DNA from: an uncultured Sphingomonadaceae bacterium
Lineage (GTDB): Bacteria; Pseudomonadota; Alphaproteobacteria; Sphingomonadales; Sphingomonadaceae
Direction of reading: 5' to 3'
DNA length: 64,000 bases
Assembly (NCBI GenBank): GCA_937995515.1
Contig: CALKJZ010000027.1
Span: forward strand, 28,088 to 92,087
The translations under genes were made by a program, and so were the position numbers. The notes beneath the pieces are model-generated. The model worked only from the letters and a program-made list of their open reading frames with translations, did no database searches and was not told the origin of the DNA. Each line of letters starts with the position of its first letter. Position 1 is the first letter of the stretch. Shown here in pieces: positions 17,289-26,397 of this stretch.

Positions 17289-18704
17289 ATGACCGGCCAG
17301 CCGCAGACCCTCTACGACAAGATCTGGGCGGAACATGCCGTGGCGTCCCGCGACGACGGCATGACGCTGCTGTTCATCGACCGGCATCTCATCCACGAGG
17401 TCACGACCCCGCAGGCCTTTGCCGGACTGAGAGCCGCCCGGCGCCGGGTGCGGCGGCCCGATCTGACGCTCGCGGTGCCCGACCACAATGTGCCCACCAC
17501 CGAGCGGACCGGCCCGATCGACGACCCGGAATCGGCCGCCCAGGTCGCGCTCCTCGAGGCGAACTGCCGGGCCTTCGGGATCGAGCATATCGCCATCGAT
17601 GCGCCCGAACAGGGGATCGTGCACGTGATCGGCCCGGAGCAGGGCTTCACCCTGCCCGGCCTCACCATCGTGTGCGGCGACAGCCACACCGCAACCCACG
17701 GCGCCTTCGGCGCGCTTGCCTTCGGCATCGGCACCTCGGAGGTCGAGCATGTCCTCGCCACCCAGACGCTGCTGCTGCGCAAGTCGGCCAACATGGCCGT
17801 GACCGTGACCGGCAGCCTCGGCCACGGGGTGACGGCCAAGGATGTGGCGCTTGCCATTGTCGGCGCAATCGGTGCAGCCGGCGGCACCGGGCATGTGATC
17901 GAATATCGCGGCGCGGTGATCGAGGCGCTCTCGATGGAAGCGCGCATGACGGTGGCCAACATGGCGATCGAGGCCGGCGCGCGCGCCGGGCTGATGGCAC
18001 CCGACGAGACCACCTTCGCCTATGTGAAGGGCCGTCCGCGGGCGCCCTCCGGGGCGATGTGGGAGAAGGCGCTTGCCCACTGGCGGACGCTGCGCACCGA
18101 CCCGGGCGCCCGCTTCGACCGCGAGGTGACAATCGACGGCAGCGCGATTGCCCCGCTTGTCACCTGGGGCACCTCGCCCGAACAGGTGGCGCCCATCACC
18201 GGCACCGTTCCCGACCCGGCCGATTTCGAGGACCCGGGCCGTCGCGCGGCCGCCGAGCGCGCGCTCGCCTACATGGGGCTGAGACCGGGGACCCGGCTGG
18301 AGGAGGTGCCCATCAGCCACGTGTTCATCGGCTCGTGCACCAACAGCCGCATCGAGGACCTGCGCGCAGCCGCCGCCGTGGTGAAGGGCCGGCGCGTCGC
18401 CGGCACCATCGTCCAGGCCCTCGTCGTGCCGGGCTCCGGCCTCGTCAAGCGCGCGGCCGAGGCCGAGGGGCTCGACCGCATCTTCATCGAGGCCGGGTTC
18501 GAGTGGCGCGAGCCGGGATGCTCCATGTGCCTTGGGATGAACCCCGACAAGGTGCCCCCCGGGGGCCGCTGCGCCTCCACGTCCAACCGCAACTTTGTCG
18601 GCCGCCAGGGCCCGGGCGCGCGCACCCACCTGCTCTCGCCCGCCATGGCCGCGGCCGCAGCACTCGCCGGCCGGCTTGCCGACGTTCGCCAGTTCGCACC
18701 GTGA
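17289..18704 (+). CDS. leuC: 3-isopropylmalate dehydratase large subunit
   Basis: A 471-residue aconitase-family protein that isomerises 2- to 3-isopropylmalate in leucine synthesis together with LeuD. The N-terminal [14 protein letters not shown] and [12 protein letters not shown] segments are LeuC-specific. The [4Fe-4S] cysteines are in [15 protein letters not shown] and [11 protein letters not shown]. The usual partner leuD does not follow; instead an ABC ATPase overlaps the stop codon (TGATG), so leuD must be elsewhere. Divergent from radA with a ~100-bp shared gap. Confidence 0.95.
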   Translation: MTGQPQTLYDKIWAEHAVASRDDGMTLLFIDRHLIHEVTTPQAFAGLRAARRRVRRPDLTLAVPDHNVPTTERTGPIDDPESAAQVALLEANCRAFGIEHIAIDAPEQGIVHVIGPEQGFTLPGLTIVCGDSHTATHGAFGALAFGIGTSEVEHVLATQTLLLRKSANMAVTVTGSLGHGVTAKDVALAIVGAIGAAGGTGHVIEYRGAVIEALSMEARMTVANMAIEAGARAGLMAPDETTFAYVKGRPRAPSGAMWEKALAHWRTLRTDPGARFDREVTIDGSAIAPLVTWGTSPEQVAPITGTVPDPADFEDPGRRAAAERALAYMGLRPGTRLEEVPISHVFIGSCTNSRIEDLRAAAAVVKGRRVAGTIVQALVVPGSGLVKRAAEAEGLDRIFIEAGFEWREPGCSMCLGMNPDKVPPGGRCASTSNRNFVGRQGPGARTHLLSPAMAAAAALAGRLADVRQFAP

Positions 18705-19636
18705 TGACGGGGAATGCGGCCATCCAGATCGAGGGTCTGCGCAAGGTCTACGCCGGGGGCAAGAGGGCGCTCGACGGCGTCTCGCTGTGCGTGCCGCGCG
18801 GCAGCCTGTTCGGGCTCCTCGGCCCCAACGGGGCCGGCAAGTCGACCCTGATCAACATCCTTGCCGGCCTCGTGCGCAAGACCTCGGGCACCGCCGAGGT
18901 GTGGGGCTTCGACATCGACCGCCACCCGCGCAACGCCAGGGCGTCCCTCGGGGTGGTGCCGCAGGAGCTTCTGTTCGACGCCTTCTTCACCCCCTTCGAG
19001 ACACTGGAACTGCAGGCCGGGCTGTTCGGCGTGCCGCCCCGCCGGCGGCGGACGATGGAGCTGCTCCGGGCCGTCCGCCTCGATGACAGGGCGCATGCCT
19101 ATGCCCGCACGCTCTCCGGCGGCATGAAGCGGCGGCTGCTGATTGCCAAGGCGCTCGTGCACCGCCCGCCCATCGTGATCCTCGACGAACCGACCGCCGG
19201 CGTCGACATCGAACTGCGGCAGATGCTGTGGGCCTATGTGCGCGAGCTGCACGCCGGCGGCACCACGGTCGTGCTCACCACCCACTATCTCGAGGAAGCC
19301 GAGGAGCTCTGCGACCGCATCGCGATCGTGAACCATGGCAGGGTGGTGATCGACACCGACACGCCCACCCTTCTTGCCAGCGCGCGCGAGAAGCGGGTGG
19401 ACGTGGTGGTGGACCGGGATCTCGCCGAGGCCCCCGCGCTTCCCGGCGCCCACCGGGTCGACCTGCTCGCCCCGCGCAGGCTCGCCATCACCTACGACAA
19501 GGTGGAAACCGAGGCCGGGGCGCTGCTTGCCACGCTCTCGGGCCGGGGCCTTGGCATCGTGGACGTGACCACGCGGGAGGCCGATCTCGAGGACGTGTTC
19601 CTCGCGCTGACCGCGCGCCCGGCCGATGCGGCATGA
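18704..19636 (+). CDS. ABC transporter ATP-binding protein (NodI/CcmA-like) without an adjacent permease
   Basis: A 310-residue ATPase with Walker A (GPNGAGKST, ~residues 43-51), signature LSGGMKRR, Walker B IVILDEPTAG and an H-loop (LTTHYLEEAEEL). A ~90-residue C-terminal domain follows, as in ABC-2 type exporter ATPases (DrrA/NodI/YadG group). The membrane partner is normally encoded next door but is absent here. ATG at 18704 overlaps the leuC stop, and its own stop overlaps the nadB start, so it is locked between two biosynthetic genes. Substrate unknown. Confidence 0.9.
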   Translation: MTGNAAIQIEGLRKVYAGGKRALDGVSLCVPRGSLFGLLGPNGAGKSTLINILAGLVRKTSGTAEVWGFDIDRHPRNARASLGVVPQELLFDAFFTPFETLELQAGLFGVPPRRRRTMELLRAVRLDDRAHAYARTLSGGMKRRLLIAKALVHRPPIVILDEPTAGVDIELRQMLWAYVRELHAGGTTVVLTTHYLEEAEELCDRIAIVNHGRVVIDTDTPTLLASAREKRVDVVVDRDLAEAPALPGAHRVDLLAPRRLAITYDKVETEAGALLATLSGRGLGIVDVTTREADLEDVFLALTARPADAA

Positions 19637-21237
19637 GCGGGGAGCCGATTACCACCGACGTGCTCGTCGTTGGCTCGGGCGCGGCCGGGCTCACGGCCGC
19701 GCTCAACCTCTCGACAGGCTGCGACGTGCTCGTCGTCTGCAAGGGCGGGATCACCGACACCTCGACCGCCTGGGCACAGGGCGGCATCGCCGCCGTGCTC
19801 GACGAGGGCGACACCTTCGAGGCCCACATCGAGGACACGATGATCGCCGGCGCCGGGCTGAACGACCGGCGCACGGTGGAGGCGGTGGTGGAGCGGGCGC
19901 CCGCGGCGATCGAGCGGCTGGCGGCGCTGGGCGTGCCCTTCACCCCCGGCGAGACCGTCTCGGAGCGGTTCCATCTCACGCGCGAGGGCGGCCATACAGC
20001 GCGCCGCATCGTGCATGTGGACGACGCGACCGGCTGGGCGGTGCAGAAGGCTCTGACGGATGCCGCACTTGCCAACCCGCGCATCCGCTTCCTGCCCGGG
20101 CATGTCGCAGTCGACCTCGTAACCGAACGCCACACCGTCCACCACGGCTTTGCCGAGCGGCGCTGCCATGGCCTTTATGCCTATGACAGGAAGGCCGGCC
20201 GGGTGCGGCGCATCCTTGCGCGCGCCACCGTGCTGGCAACCGGCGGCGCCTCGCGCGTCTACCGCTTCACCACCAACCCCGACGGTGCCACGGGCGACGG
20301 GATTGCCATGGCCTGGCGCGCCGGTTGCCGCGTTTCCAACATGGAGTTCAACCAGTTCCACCCCACCTGCCTCTATCACACCAGGGTGAGGAACTTCCTC
20401 ATCACCGAGGCGATGCGCGGCGAGGGCGGGGTGCTGCGCCTGCCCGACGGCACCGCCTTCATGGAGGGCCACGACCCGCGCGCCGACCTTGCCCCGCGCG
20501 ACATTGTGGCGCGCGCGATCGATGCGGAAATGAAGCGCGCCGGCCTGCCGCACGTGTTCCTCGACATGACCCACAAGGGCGCGGCCTTCATCGAGGAGCA
20601 TTTCCCGACCATCCACCGCCGGCTGCTCGAACTGGGCATCGACGCCACGAAGGAGCCCATCCCCGTGGTGCCGGCGGCGCACTACACCTGCGGCGGGGTG
20701 CTGGTGGACCTTCACGGCCGCACCGATCTCGCCGGCCTCTACGCCATTGGCGAGGTGTCGCAGTCCGGGCTGCACGGGGCCAACCGGATGGCCTCCAACT
20801 CGCTCCTTGAATGTTTCGTGTTCGGGGCAAGCGCCGCCGACGACATCCTGGCACGGCTCGGCGACATGCCCCCGCCGCCAGAGGCCCGGCCGTGGGACGA
20901 AAGCCGCGTCACCGACTCGGACGAGGAAGTGGTGGTGGCCCACAACTGGGAAGAGCTGCGCCGCTTCATGTGGGACTATGTGGGAATCGTCCGCACCGAC
21001 CGCAGGCTGGAGCGGGCCGCGCACCGGGTGGCGCTGCTGCGGCAGGAGATTGCCGAATACTACGGGAACTTCCGCGTCACCCCCGACCTGCTCGAGCTGC
21101 GCAACCTCGTGGAAGTGGCCGATCTCATCGTGCGCTCGGCCCGCGAGCGCAAGGAAAGCCGCGGGCTGCACTACACCACCGACTATCCCGAGCTCCGCGA
21201 CCCGCCGCGCGACACGATCATGTACCCCTCGTCCTAG
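19633..21237 (+). CDS. nadB: L-aspartate oxidase
   Basis: A 534-residue flavoprotein that oxidises L-aspartate to iminoaspartate, the first step of NAD synthesis. FAD-binding GSGAAGLTAAL occurs near residue 14. Typical family motifs are STAWAQGGIAAV, GGHTARRIVHVDDATG, NMEFNQFHPTCLY and SGLHGANRMASNSLLE, with a C-terminal helical domain. It resembles the succinate dehydrogenase flavoprotein but lacks a covalent-FAD context and has the NadB EF(N)QFHPT pattern. Its ATG overlaps the ABC gene's stop (ATGA). nadA and nadC are not in the window. Confidence 0.95.
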   Translation: MSGEPITTDVLVVGSGAAGLTAALNLSTGCDVLVVCKGGITDTSTAWAQGGIAAVLDEGDTFEAHIEDTMIAGAGLNDRRTVEAVVERAPAAIERLAALGVPFTPGETVSERFHLTREGGHTARRIVHVDDATGWAVQKALTDAALANPRIRFLPGHVAVDLVTERHTVHHGFAERRCHGLYAYDRKAGRVRRILARATVLATGGASRVYRFTTNPDGATGDGIAMAWRAGCRVSNMEFNQFHPTCLYHTRVRNFLITEAMRGEGGVLRLPDGTAFMEGHDPRADLAPRDIVARAIDAEMKRAGLPHVFLDMTHKGAAFIEEHFPTIHRRLLELGIDATKEPIPVVPAAHYTCGGVLVDLHGRTDLAGLYAIGEVSQSGLHGANRMASNSLLECFVFGASAADDILARLGDMPPPPEARPWDESRVTDSDEEVVVAHNWEELRRFMWDYVGIVRTDRRLERAAHRVALLRQEIAEYYGNFRVTPDLLELRNLVEVADLIVRSARERKESRGLHYTTDYPELRDPPRDTIMYPSS

Positions 21238-21275
21238 CCGTGTTGCCCCCATGCCCCGGCCCCTCTTGACCGCGA

Positions 21276-21290
21276 TGTGATAATATCACA
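21276..21290. promoter_or_regulatory. Zur-box-like palindrome upstream of the MerC-domain gene
   Basis: TGTGATAATATCACA is a perfect 7-1-7 inverted repeat in otherwise GC-rich DNA, 33 bp before the MerC-domain gene. It closely resembles the Zur (zinc uptake regulator) site of the E. coli znu promoter (ATGTTATAATATCACA core). A Fur-family regulator is therefore the likely ligand, but this is inference. Confidence 0.65.
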
Positions 21291-21323
21291 AAGCCGCGCC
21301 GGCAGGCGGTGCGGAGAACCCTC

Positions 21324-21725
21324 ATGGCAACAGATGCGCAGTCGGGCGGCAGGAGCGGGGCGTTCTCTCTCGATGCGGCGGGTGCGGCCCTCTCGAGCCT
21401 GTGCCTTGTCCACTGCCTTGCCCTGCCGCTGCTTGCGCTAGCCCTTCCGACCGCCCTTGGCGCGGCCACGCACCATCACGGCGATGATCTTCTGCTGCAT
21501 CTCCTCCTCATCGGCGCGGCCCTGCCGGTCTCGCTCCTCGCGTTCCGGCGCGGCCTGCGGCGGCACGGGCATGCCCTGCCGCTCGCCCTCGGGGGCACCG
21601 GTTTTGCGCTGATGCTGGCAGGCGCCCTTGTCCATGGCGCGGCCGTGCAGGTCCTTACCGTGGCCGGCGGCCTGATGGTGGCCGGGGGGCACCTCCTCAA
21701 CTGGCGCGCGCGGCCGGCGGCCTGA
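21324..21725 (+). CDS. MerC-domain membrane protein
   Basis: A 133-residue protein with four predicted membrane helices and the Cys-containing first helix of MerC-type proteins (SSLCLVHCLALPLLALALP). A His-rich turn (THHHGDD) follows, then helices ending with HLLNWRARPAA. MerC of mer operons carries mercuric ions into the cell; stand-alone MerC-domain proteins in marine and sphingomonad genomes have no settled role. No other mer genes are near. The Zur-box-like palindrome directly upstream makes a zinc-related function more likely than mercury resistance (inference). ATG at 21324 is preceded by GCGGAGAA. Confidence 0.8.
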   Translation: MATDAQSGGRSGAFSLDAAGAALSSLCLVHCLALPLLALALPTALGAATHHHGDDLLLHLLLIGAALPVSLLAFRRGLRRHGHALPLALGGTGFALMLAGALVHGAAVQVLTVAGGLMVAGGHLLNWRARPAA

Positions 21726-21800
21726 GGCCAGTTCGCCCGCGCCCGGCGGCAGGGCCCCTTCAGGCCTCAGGTCCGGGCGGCCGGCGCCGTTCATGGGGCC

Positions 21801-22469
21801 ATGTCCGTTTCCTGGCCACGGCAGGCGGTTGCAGCGGCCGGTGCGGGCGAAGAGGCCCTCACCCCCGTGTTTGAGATGGTGCTGCCGGGCGGCCGGGCCG
21901 AGGTGCAGCTGCGCCTGTCGCCCTACCCCAACGGCAGCCTTGCACTCGAGCTGCGCGACGGCGAGGGGCGGCCCTTCGACTGGCCCACCCTGCCCTGCTG
22001 CCCGACAACGCTGGCCGGCCTCATCCCCGAGTCGCTCGCCGGTGCGGCGGTTGTCGCGATCAAGCCCTCCTCGCTGCGCAACGGCATGGCGCAGGCACTC
22101 ATCGATGCGGGCCTTCTGACCGATCTCGGCCTCGAGATGCCGGTCGACCGCCACTGGGTGCGGCTGATGCAGGTCGACTTCGCGCGCGCAAGGGAGCTGG
22201 CAGGTCAGATGCCGAGCGCCACGCCCGACCCGGCGCCACACCGGCTGAAGGCCATTGCCGTGCCCCCCGGCTGGGCCGACACCGCCCGGCGGATCCAGCA
22301 GGTGTTCCTGCGCCACGGCAAACGGGTGGCGGAAGACGAGGCGATGCTGGCCTGGGCGCTCAGAAGCCGCGCGATCAGCCCATTGCCAAAGCCGCTTCCC
22401 CCCTCGTCGCGCACGATCCACGAGCTTCTGGCACCGTTCTTCGAAGAGGGTGGCGATCCGCCCGCGTGA
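21801..22469 (+). CDS. Hypothetical protein
   Basis: A 222-residue soluble protein that I do not recognise. It has no signal peptide, membrane segment or clear motif. The first half alternates predicted strands (FEMVLPGGRAEVQLRLSP, SLALELRD), and the second half is helical and basic (WADTARRIQQVFLRHGKRVA). It sits between the MerC-domain gene and serS, all on the plus strand, with short gaps. An ATG at 21793 is out of frame; the chosen ATG at 21801 has no strong ribosome site. Codon use matches its neighbours, supporting a real gene. Confidence 0.6.
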   Translation: MSVSWPRQAVAAAGAGEEALTPVFEMVLPGGRAEVQLRLSPYPNGSLALELRDGEGRPFDWPTLPCCPTTLAGLIPESLAGAAVVAIKPSSLRNGMAQALIDAGLLTDLGLEMPVDRHWVRLMQVDFARARELAGQMPSATPDPAPHRLKAIAVPPGWADTARRIQQVFLRHGKRVAEDEAMLAWALRSRAISPLPKPLPPSSRTIHELLAPFFEEGGDPPA

Positions 22470-22511
22470 GCCGGCCTTGCCCAGCCGGTCGGCCTCCGGC
22501 ATGGGGCCGAC

Positions 22512-23780
22512 ATGCACGATCTGAAGGCCCTCCGCGCGGACCCGGCCGGGTTCGACCGGGCACTCCTGCGCCGTGGCGTCGAGGCCGCCTCGGCCGCCGT
22601 GCTTGCGGCAGACGCGCGGCTGCGCGAGGCCCGCACGGCGCTCGAGGCCGATCTTGCGCGGCGCAACGAGGCCTCCCGCGGGATCGGCGCGGCCATGACG
22701 CGCGCGGACCTGGAGGCGGCCGAGGCGCTGAAGGCCGAGGTGGCCGCCCTCAAGGCGCGCATCGCCGCCGCCGAGGAGTCTGTGCGCCAGGCCACTGCCG
22801 AGACGGAGCAGCTGCTCGCGGCCCTGCCCAATCTTCCGGCCGACGACGTGCCCGACGGCGCCGACGAAACCGGCAATGTGGAGCTGGGCCGCGAGGGCGA
22901 GACCCCGCGCCTTGGCGCCCAGCATGATGTGCTGGCCGCGCGCCTCGGGCTCGATGCGGAGGCAGCCGCGCGCGTTGCCGGCAGCCGCTTTGCCGTGCTC
23001 AAGGGCCCCGTTGCCCGGCTCCACCGCGCGCTGGGCCAGTTCATGCTCGACCGGCACGTGGCCCACGGCTGGCAGGAGGTGAACCCGCCGCTCCTCGTGC
23101 GGGAAGAGGCAATGTTCGGCACGGCGCAGCTGCCGAAGTTCCGCGACGACCAGTTCGAGACGGTGGACGGGCGATGGCTGATCCCGACCGCCGAGGTAAG
23201 CCTCACCAACCTCGTGCGCGGGCAGGTCTGCGCGGCCGAGGCGCTGCCGCTGCGACTCGTGGCGCTCACGCCCTGCTTCCGCAGGGAAGCCGGTGCCGCC
23301 GGCCGCGACACGCGCGGCCTCATCCGCCAGCACCAGTTCGAGAAGGTGGAGCTGGTGACAATCTGCACGCCGGAACAGGCGCACGCCGAGCATGCGCACA
23401 TGCTCGCAGCCGCCGAGGATGTGCTCCGGGCGCTCGGCCTCAGCTTCCGCCGCATGCTGCTGTGCGCGGGCGACATGGGCTTTGCCGCGCGCAAGACCTT
23501 CGATCTCGAAGTCTGGCTTGCCGGCGCGGGAACGTTCCGCGAGATCTCGTCCGTCTCCTGGTGTGGCGAATTCCAGGCCCGGCGGATGGATGCCCGCTTC
23601 CGCGTGGCCGGCGAGAAGGGGACCCGTTTTGTCCACACGCTGAACGGCTCGGGCGTGGCCGTGGGCCGGGCGCTCGTCGCCGTCCTCGAGATGCACCAGC
23701 TGCCCGACGGCAGCGTCATCATCCCCGAACCCCTGCGGCCCTATATGGCCGGCACCGACCGCCTGACCCCGGAGCCCTGA
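22512..23780 (+). CDS. serS: Seryl-tRNA synthetase
   Basis: A 422-residue class II synthetase that charges tRNA-Ser. It has an N-terminal coiled-coil arm (residues ~1-110), then catalytic motif 2 (CFRREAGAAGRDTRGLIRQH) and motif 3 (GSGVAVGRALVAVLE). The TAEVSLTNL and SSVSWCGEFQARR segments bind ATP and serine. Start ATG at 22512 (MHDLKALRADP) is canonical. Its stop overlaps the surE start by one base (TGATG), indicating a serS-surE operon, as is common in alphaproteobacteria. Confidence 0.95.
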   Translation: MHDLKALRADPAGFDRALLRRGVEAASAAVLAADARLREARTALEADLARRNEASRGIGAAMTRADLEAAEALKAEVAALKARIAAAEESVRQATAETEQLLAALPNLPADDVPDGADETGNVELGREGETPRLGAQHDVLAARLGLDAEAAARVAGSRFAVLKGPVARLHRALGQFMLDRHVAHGWQEVNPPLLVREEAMFGTAQLPKFRDDQFETVDGRWLIPTAEVSLTNLVRGQVCAAEALPLRLVALTPCFRREAGAAGRDTRGLIRQHQFEKVELVTICTPEQAHAEHAHMLAAAEDVLRALGLSFRRMLLCAGDMGFAARKTFDLEVWLAGAGTFREISSVSWCGEFQARRMDARFRVAGEKGTRFVHTLNGSGVAVGRALVAVLEMHQLPDGSVIIPEPLRPYMAGTDRLTPEP

Positions 23781-24547
23781 TGCGGATTCTTCTTACCAAC
23801 GACGACGGCATCTTCGCGCCCGGCTTTGCGGCGCTCGAGCGGATCGCCCACCAGATCTCGGATGATCTCTGGTTCGTCGCGCCCGCCGAGGAACAGTCGG
23901 GCGCTGGCCATTCGCTGACGCTGACCCGGCCGCTGCGGGTGCGCGAGCTGGGTCCGCGGCGGTTCGCGGTCGCCGGCACGCCGACCGATGCGGTCATGAT
24001 GGCGCTTGGCCATCTGATGAACGGCGACCGGCCCGATCTCATCCTCTCGGGCGTGAACCGCGGCCCCAACCTCGCCGAGGATGTGACCTATTCGGGGACC
24101 GTCTCGGCAGCGATGGAAGGAACGCTGGCCGGCGTGCGCTCGATCGCGCTCTCGCAGGCAATGGCCGATTACAGCCACGGCAAGGAAAGCTTCGCCGCCG
24201 CCGAGGCGATGGGCGCGGAGATCATCCGCCGGGTTGCCGCCTCGGACTGGGGCGGCGACGGCGTGCTCCTCAACATCAACTTCCCGGCGCGGGCCGAACC
24301 GCTTGGCGTGCGGGTGACGACACAGGGCTTCCGCGACTATGGCCATATCCGCATCGACGCGCGGATCGACCCGCGAGGCTTTCCCTACTACTGGTTCGGC
24401 TATGGGCGCGAGGTGGAAACGCCCGGCCACCGCACCGATCTCGAGGCCGTGCGTGAGGGCTATGTCTCTGTCACGCCCATGCACCTCGACCTCACCCACC
24501 ACCAGACGCTTCCCGCGCTCGAGCGGGCGCTGCACCCCGGCGGCTGA
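23780..24547 (+). CDS. surE: 5'/3'-nucleotidase SurE
   Basis: A 255-residue nucleoside monophosphate phosphatase. The metal site is formed by the N-terminal LLTNDDG motif, Ser of EEQSGAGHSLT and Asn of LSGVNRGPN, all present. The C-terminal part holds YVSVTPMHLDLTH. SurE dephosphorylates nucleotides and short polyphosphates and is tied to stress survival. In many proteobacteria it is followed by pcm and nlpD; here pcm is absent, and a broken PEP-CTERM gene on the other strand lies between surE and the NlpD-like gene. Confidence 0.95.
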   Translation: MRILLTNDDGIFAPGFAALERIAHQISDDLWFVAPAEEQSGAGHSLTLTRPLRVRELGPRRFAVAGTPTDAVMMALGHLMNGDRPDLILSGVNRGPNLAEDVTYSGTVSAAMEGTLAGVRSIALSQAMADYSHGKESFAAAEAMGAEIIRRVAASDWGGDGVLLNINFPARAEPLGVRVTTQGFRDYGHIRIDARIDPRGFPYYWFGYGREVETPGHRTDLEAVREGYVSVTPMHLDLTHHQTLPALERALHPGG

Positions 24548-24629
24548 GAGGCGCCCGCCGCCTTCGGGCCTGCAACCGGAAAGGGGGGGCGCCGCCGCGC
24601 GGCAGGCCCCTCGCGCGGCCGCTCGCACC

Positions 24630-25210
24630 TCAGGCAGCCGCCATTGCTGCCTTGCGGCGGCCGCGGAGCGATGCGCCCACAAGCCCGAAGCCGGCGATCA
24701 GCATCGCCCAGGTGGCCGGCTCGGGGACCGCCCGGGCGAACCCGGGCGGATCGATGACCGGCGGCAAAGGGGCGGGCGGAGACGAGGCCACGGCCCCGTC
24801 ATCATGAGGGGTTCGCCACGCATAGCTTGTCTCAAGGGTCGTCGTGTCAAAGGTGATGACACCCTGCCAGACACGGCCGACATGATATCTGCCGCCGTCA
24901 CAGGCATGGCAGCCATCGGAAACGATGCTCACCCCGTCCCGGCGAAATCGCCACTCCATGGCGCAGCCCAGCGCGCCGTTGAACCGGTCCATGAGGAGAG
25001 AGTTGGGGCCCGGCGCAACGGAGGGGCTGGGATCGATGGACCGGCCCCTTCGCGGTTGGCCGACCGCGGCAAGGGGGGTCCCTCGTGCGAAACGTTGAAG
25101 ATGCGCACGTCCATGTGGTCGTCGATCTGGTTGAGCTTGAGACCATCATTCGTGGCGCAGACTGGGCTTGCAATCATCGAGACGGCAACAACAGTGAAAC
25201 TGGCTTTCAT
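24630..25210 (-). pseudogene. PEP-CTERM (PEPxxWA) exported protein gene with a frameshift
   Basis: Two adjacent frames on the minus strand make one protein. The first (ATG at 25210, AAAGGAG ribosome site) gives a signal peptide (MKASFTVVAVSMIASPVCAT) and runs to about FNVSHEGPP. The second holds MDRFNGALGC, VWQGVITFD and the C-terminal sorting signal VPEPATWAMLIAGFGLVG followed by RGRRK, then stops at 24630. Adding one base in the run of six G on the plus strand (25073-25078) joins them into a ~194-residue protein. PEP-CTERM proteins are exported, then cleaved by exosortase/archaeosortase-type enzymes. The break is either a true mutation or a sequencing error in the homopolymer. Confidence 0.75.
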
Positions 25211-25411
25211 TGTCGTGCTCCTTTGGATTCTGACGCACAACAGACAGGCATGGACTTTTCTGTTTAGAAAGTTTTTCACGCCATGACACATTGCCCCGGC
25301 CGGATTGCCCTGGCCCGAGGGTTCCTGACACGGGATCGGCGCGCAACGGCATCCGTCGCGGTTGATCCTTGCCGGTTCAAACGCGATCGAACTTGCTCTA
25401 GGCGATCCCGC

Positions 25412-26326
25412 GTGCGTGTCTGTGCCCGGCCTGCCCCGCTCCTTGCACTTCTGGTGGTCGCCTGCGCCGCGCCGCCCCCGCCGCGCCCGGGCGCCAAGCC
25501 GCCGGCGCAGCCCGCAGCCGAGGTGCCACCCCTGCCGAAGCCGGCGCCGCCGCGCTGGCAGCCGGCGCCCGTCGCGGCCGACGGCCGCGCCGTTCCGGGC
25601 GGGCGCGAGCATCTGGTGCGCGCCGGCCACACCGGGCTTGCCATTGCGCGCGCCTATGGCGTGCCCTGGCGGCGGATCGCCGAGGCGAACGGGATCGATC
25701 CGGAATCGGTTCTGCGCGTTGGCCAGCGGCTGTTCATTCCGACCGAGGCGGCGGCGCGCGCTGCGGCCCTGCCGGGCCGGCCGCCACCCAGCCCGGAGGA
25801 GCTGGCCGCTGGCTTCCGGCTCGATATCGACGATCTGGTGGCCGGCGCCGGGGAAGCAGTGGTGCAGGCGCCGCCGCCCGCGCGCCCTGCAGCCCCGCCC
25901 GCCGCGGCAGCGCCCGCCCCGCCGGCGCCGGCCGAGGCAGCGGTGCCGCGCCTCGCCTGGCCCGTCGATGGCCGGGTGATCCTCTCCGGCTTCGGTCCCA
26001 AGGGCGGCGGCCGGGTGAACGACGGGATCAACATCAAGGCGCTGCGCGGGGCGCCCGTGCGCGCGGCTGCCGATGGCCAGGTGGTCTATGTGGGGGATGC
26101 CATCGCAGGGCTCGGCAATCTGGTGATCCTGCGCCACGGGCAGGGGGTGGCCACCGTCTACGGCCATCTCGAGGCCCCGCTCGTCGCGCGTGGCGAAAGG
26201 GTGAGCCGCGGCACGCCGATCGGCCGGGCGGGTGCCACGGGCCATGTGACGGAGCCGCAGCTCCTCTTCCAGCTGCGGCTCGGCCAGCGGCCGGTCGACC
26301 CGCTGCCCTATCTGCGGCGCGGCTGA
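25412..26326 (+). CDS. nlpD: NlpD-like lipoprotein: LysM plus degenerate M23 (LytM) domain
   Basis: A 304-residue predicted lipoprotein. The GTG start at 25412 places a hydrophobic stretch ending in the lipobox LVVAC. A LysM domain (GREHLVRAGHTGLAIARAYG to RLFIPTE) and a Pro/Ala-rich linker follow. The C-terminal LytM domain has WPVDGRVILSGFG, VNDGINIKAL, YGHLEAP and PQLLFQLRLG. Zinc ligands of active M23 peptidases are lost (HxGxD is NDGIN; HxH is LLF), as in NlpD and EnvC, which activate amidases during cell separation rather than cut murein. Downstream of serS-surE as in many proteobacteria. Confidence 0.85.
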   Translation: MRVCARPAPLLALLVVACAAPPPPRPGAKPPAQPAAEVPPLPKPAPPRWQPAPVAADGRAVPGGREHLVRAGHTGLAIARAYGVPWRRIAEANGIDPESVLRVGQRLFIPTEAAARAAALPGRPPPSPEELAAGFRLDIDDLVAGAGEAVVQAPPPARPAAPPAAAAPAPPAPAEAAVPRLAWPVDGRVILSGFGPKGGGRVNDGINIKALRGAPVRAAADGQVVYVGDAIAGLGNLVILRHGQGVATVYGHLEAPLVARGERVSRGTPIGRAGATGHVTEPQLLFQLRLGQRPVDPLPYLRRG

Positions 26327-26397
26327 GCCGGATCTGCGGCGCGGCTGGAGCCGAGCGGGGCCCTGCGCGCCGGCCGGTCAGAACCGGTCTGAAGCGG

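Noticed and set aside
21324..21725. Part of a mercury resistance (mer) operon
   Set aside because: No merR, merT, merP or merA is nearby; only the MerC domain is present and the upstream site looks like a zinc-regulator box.
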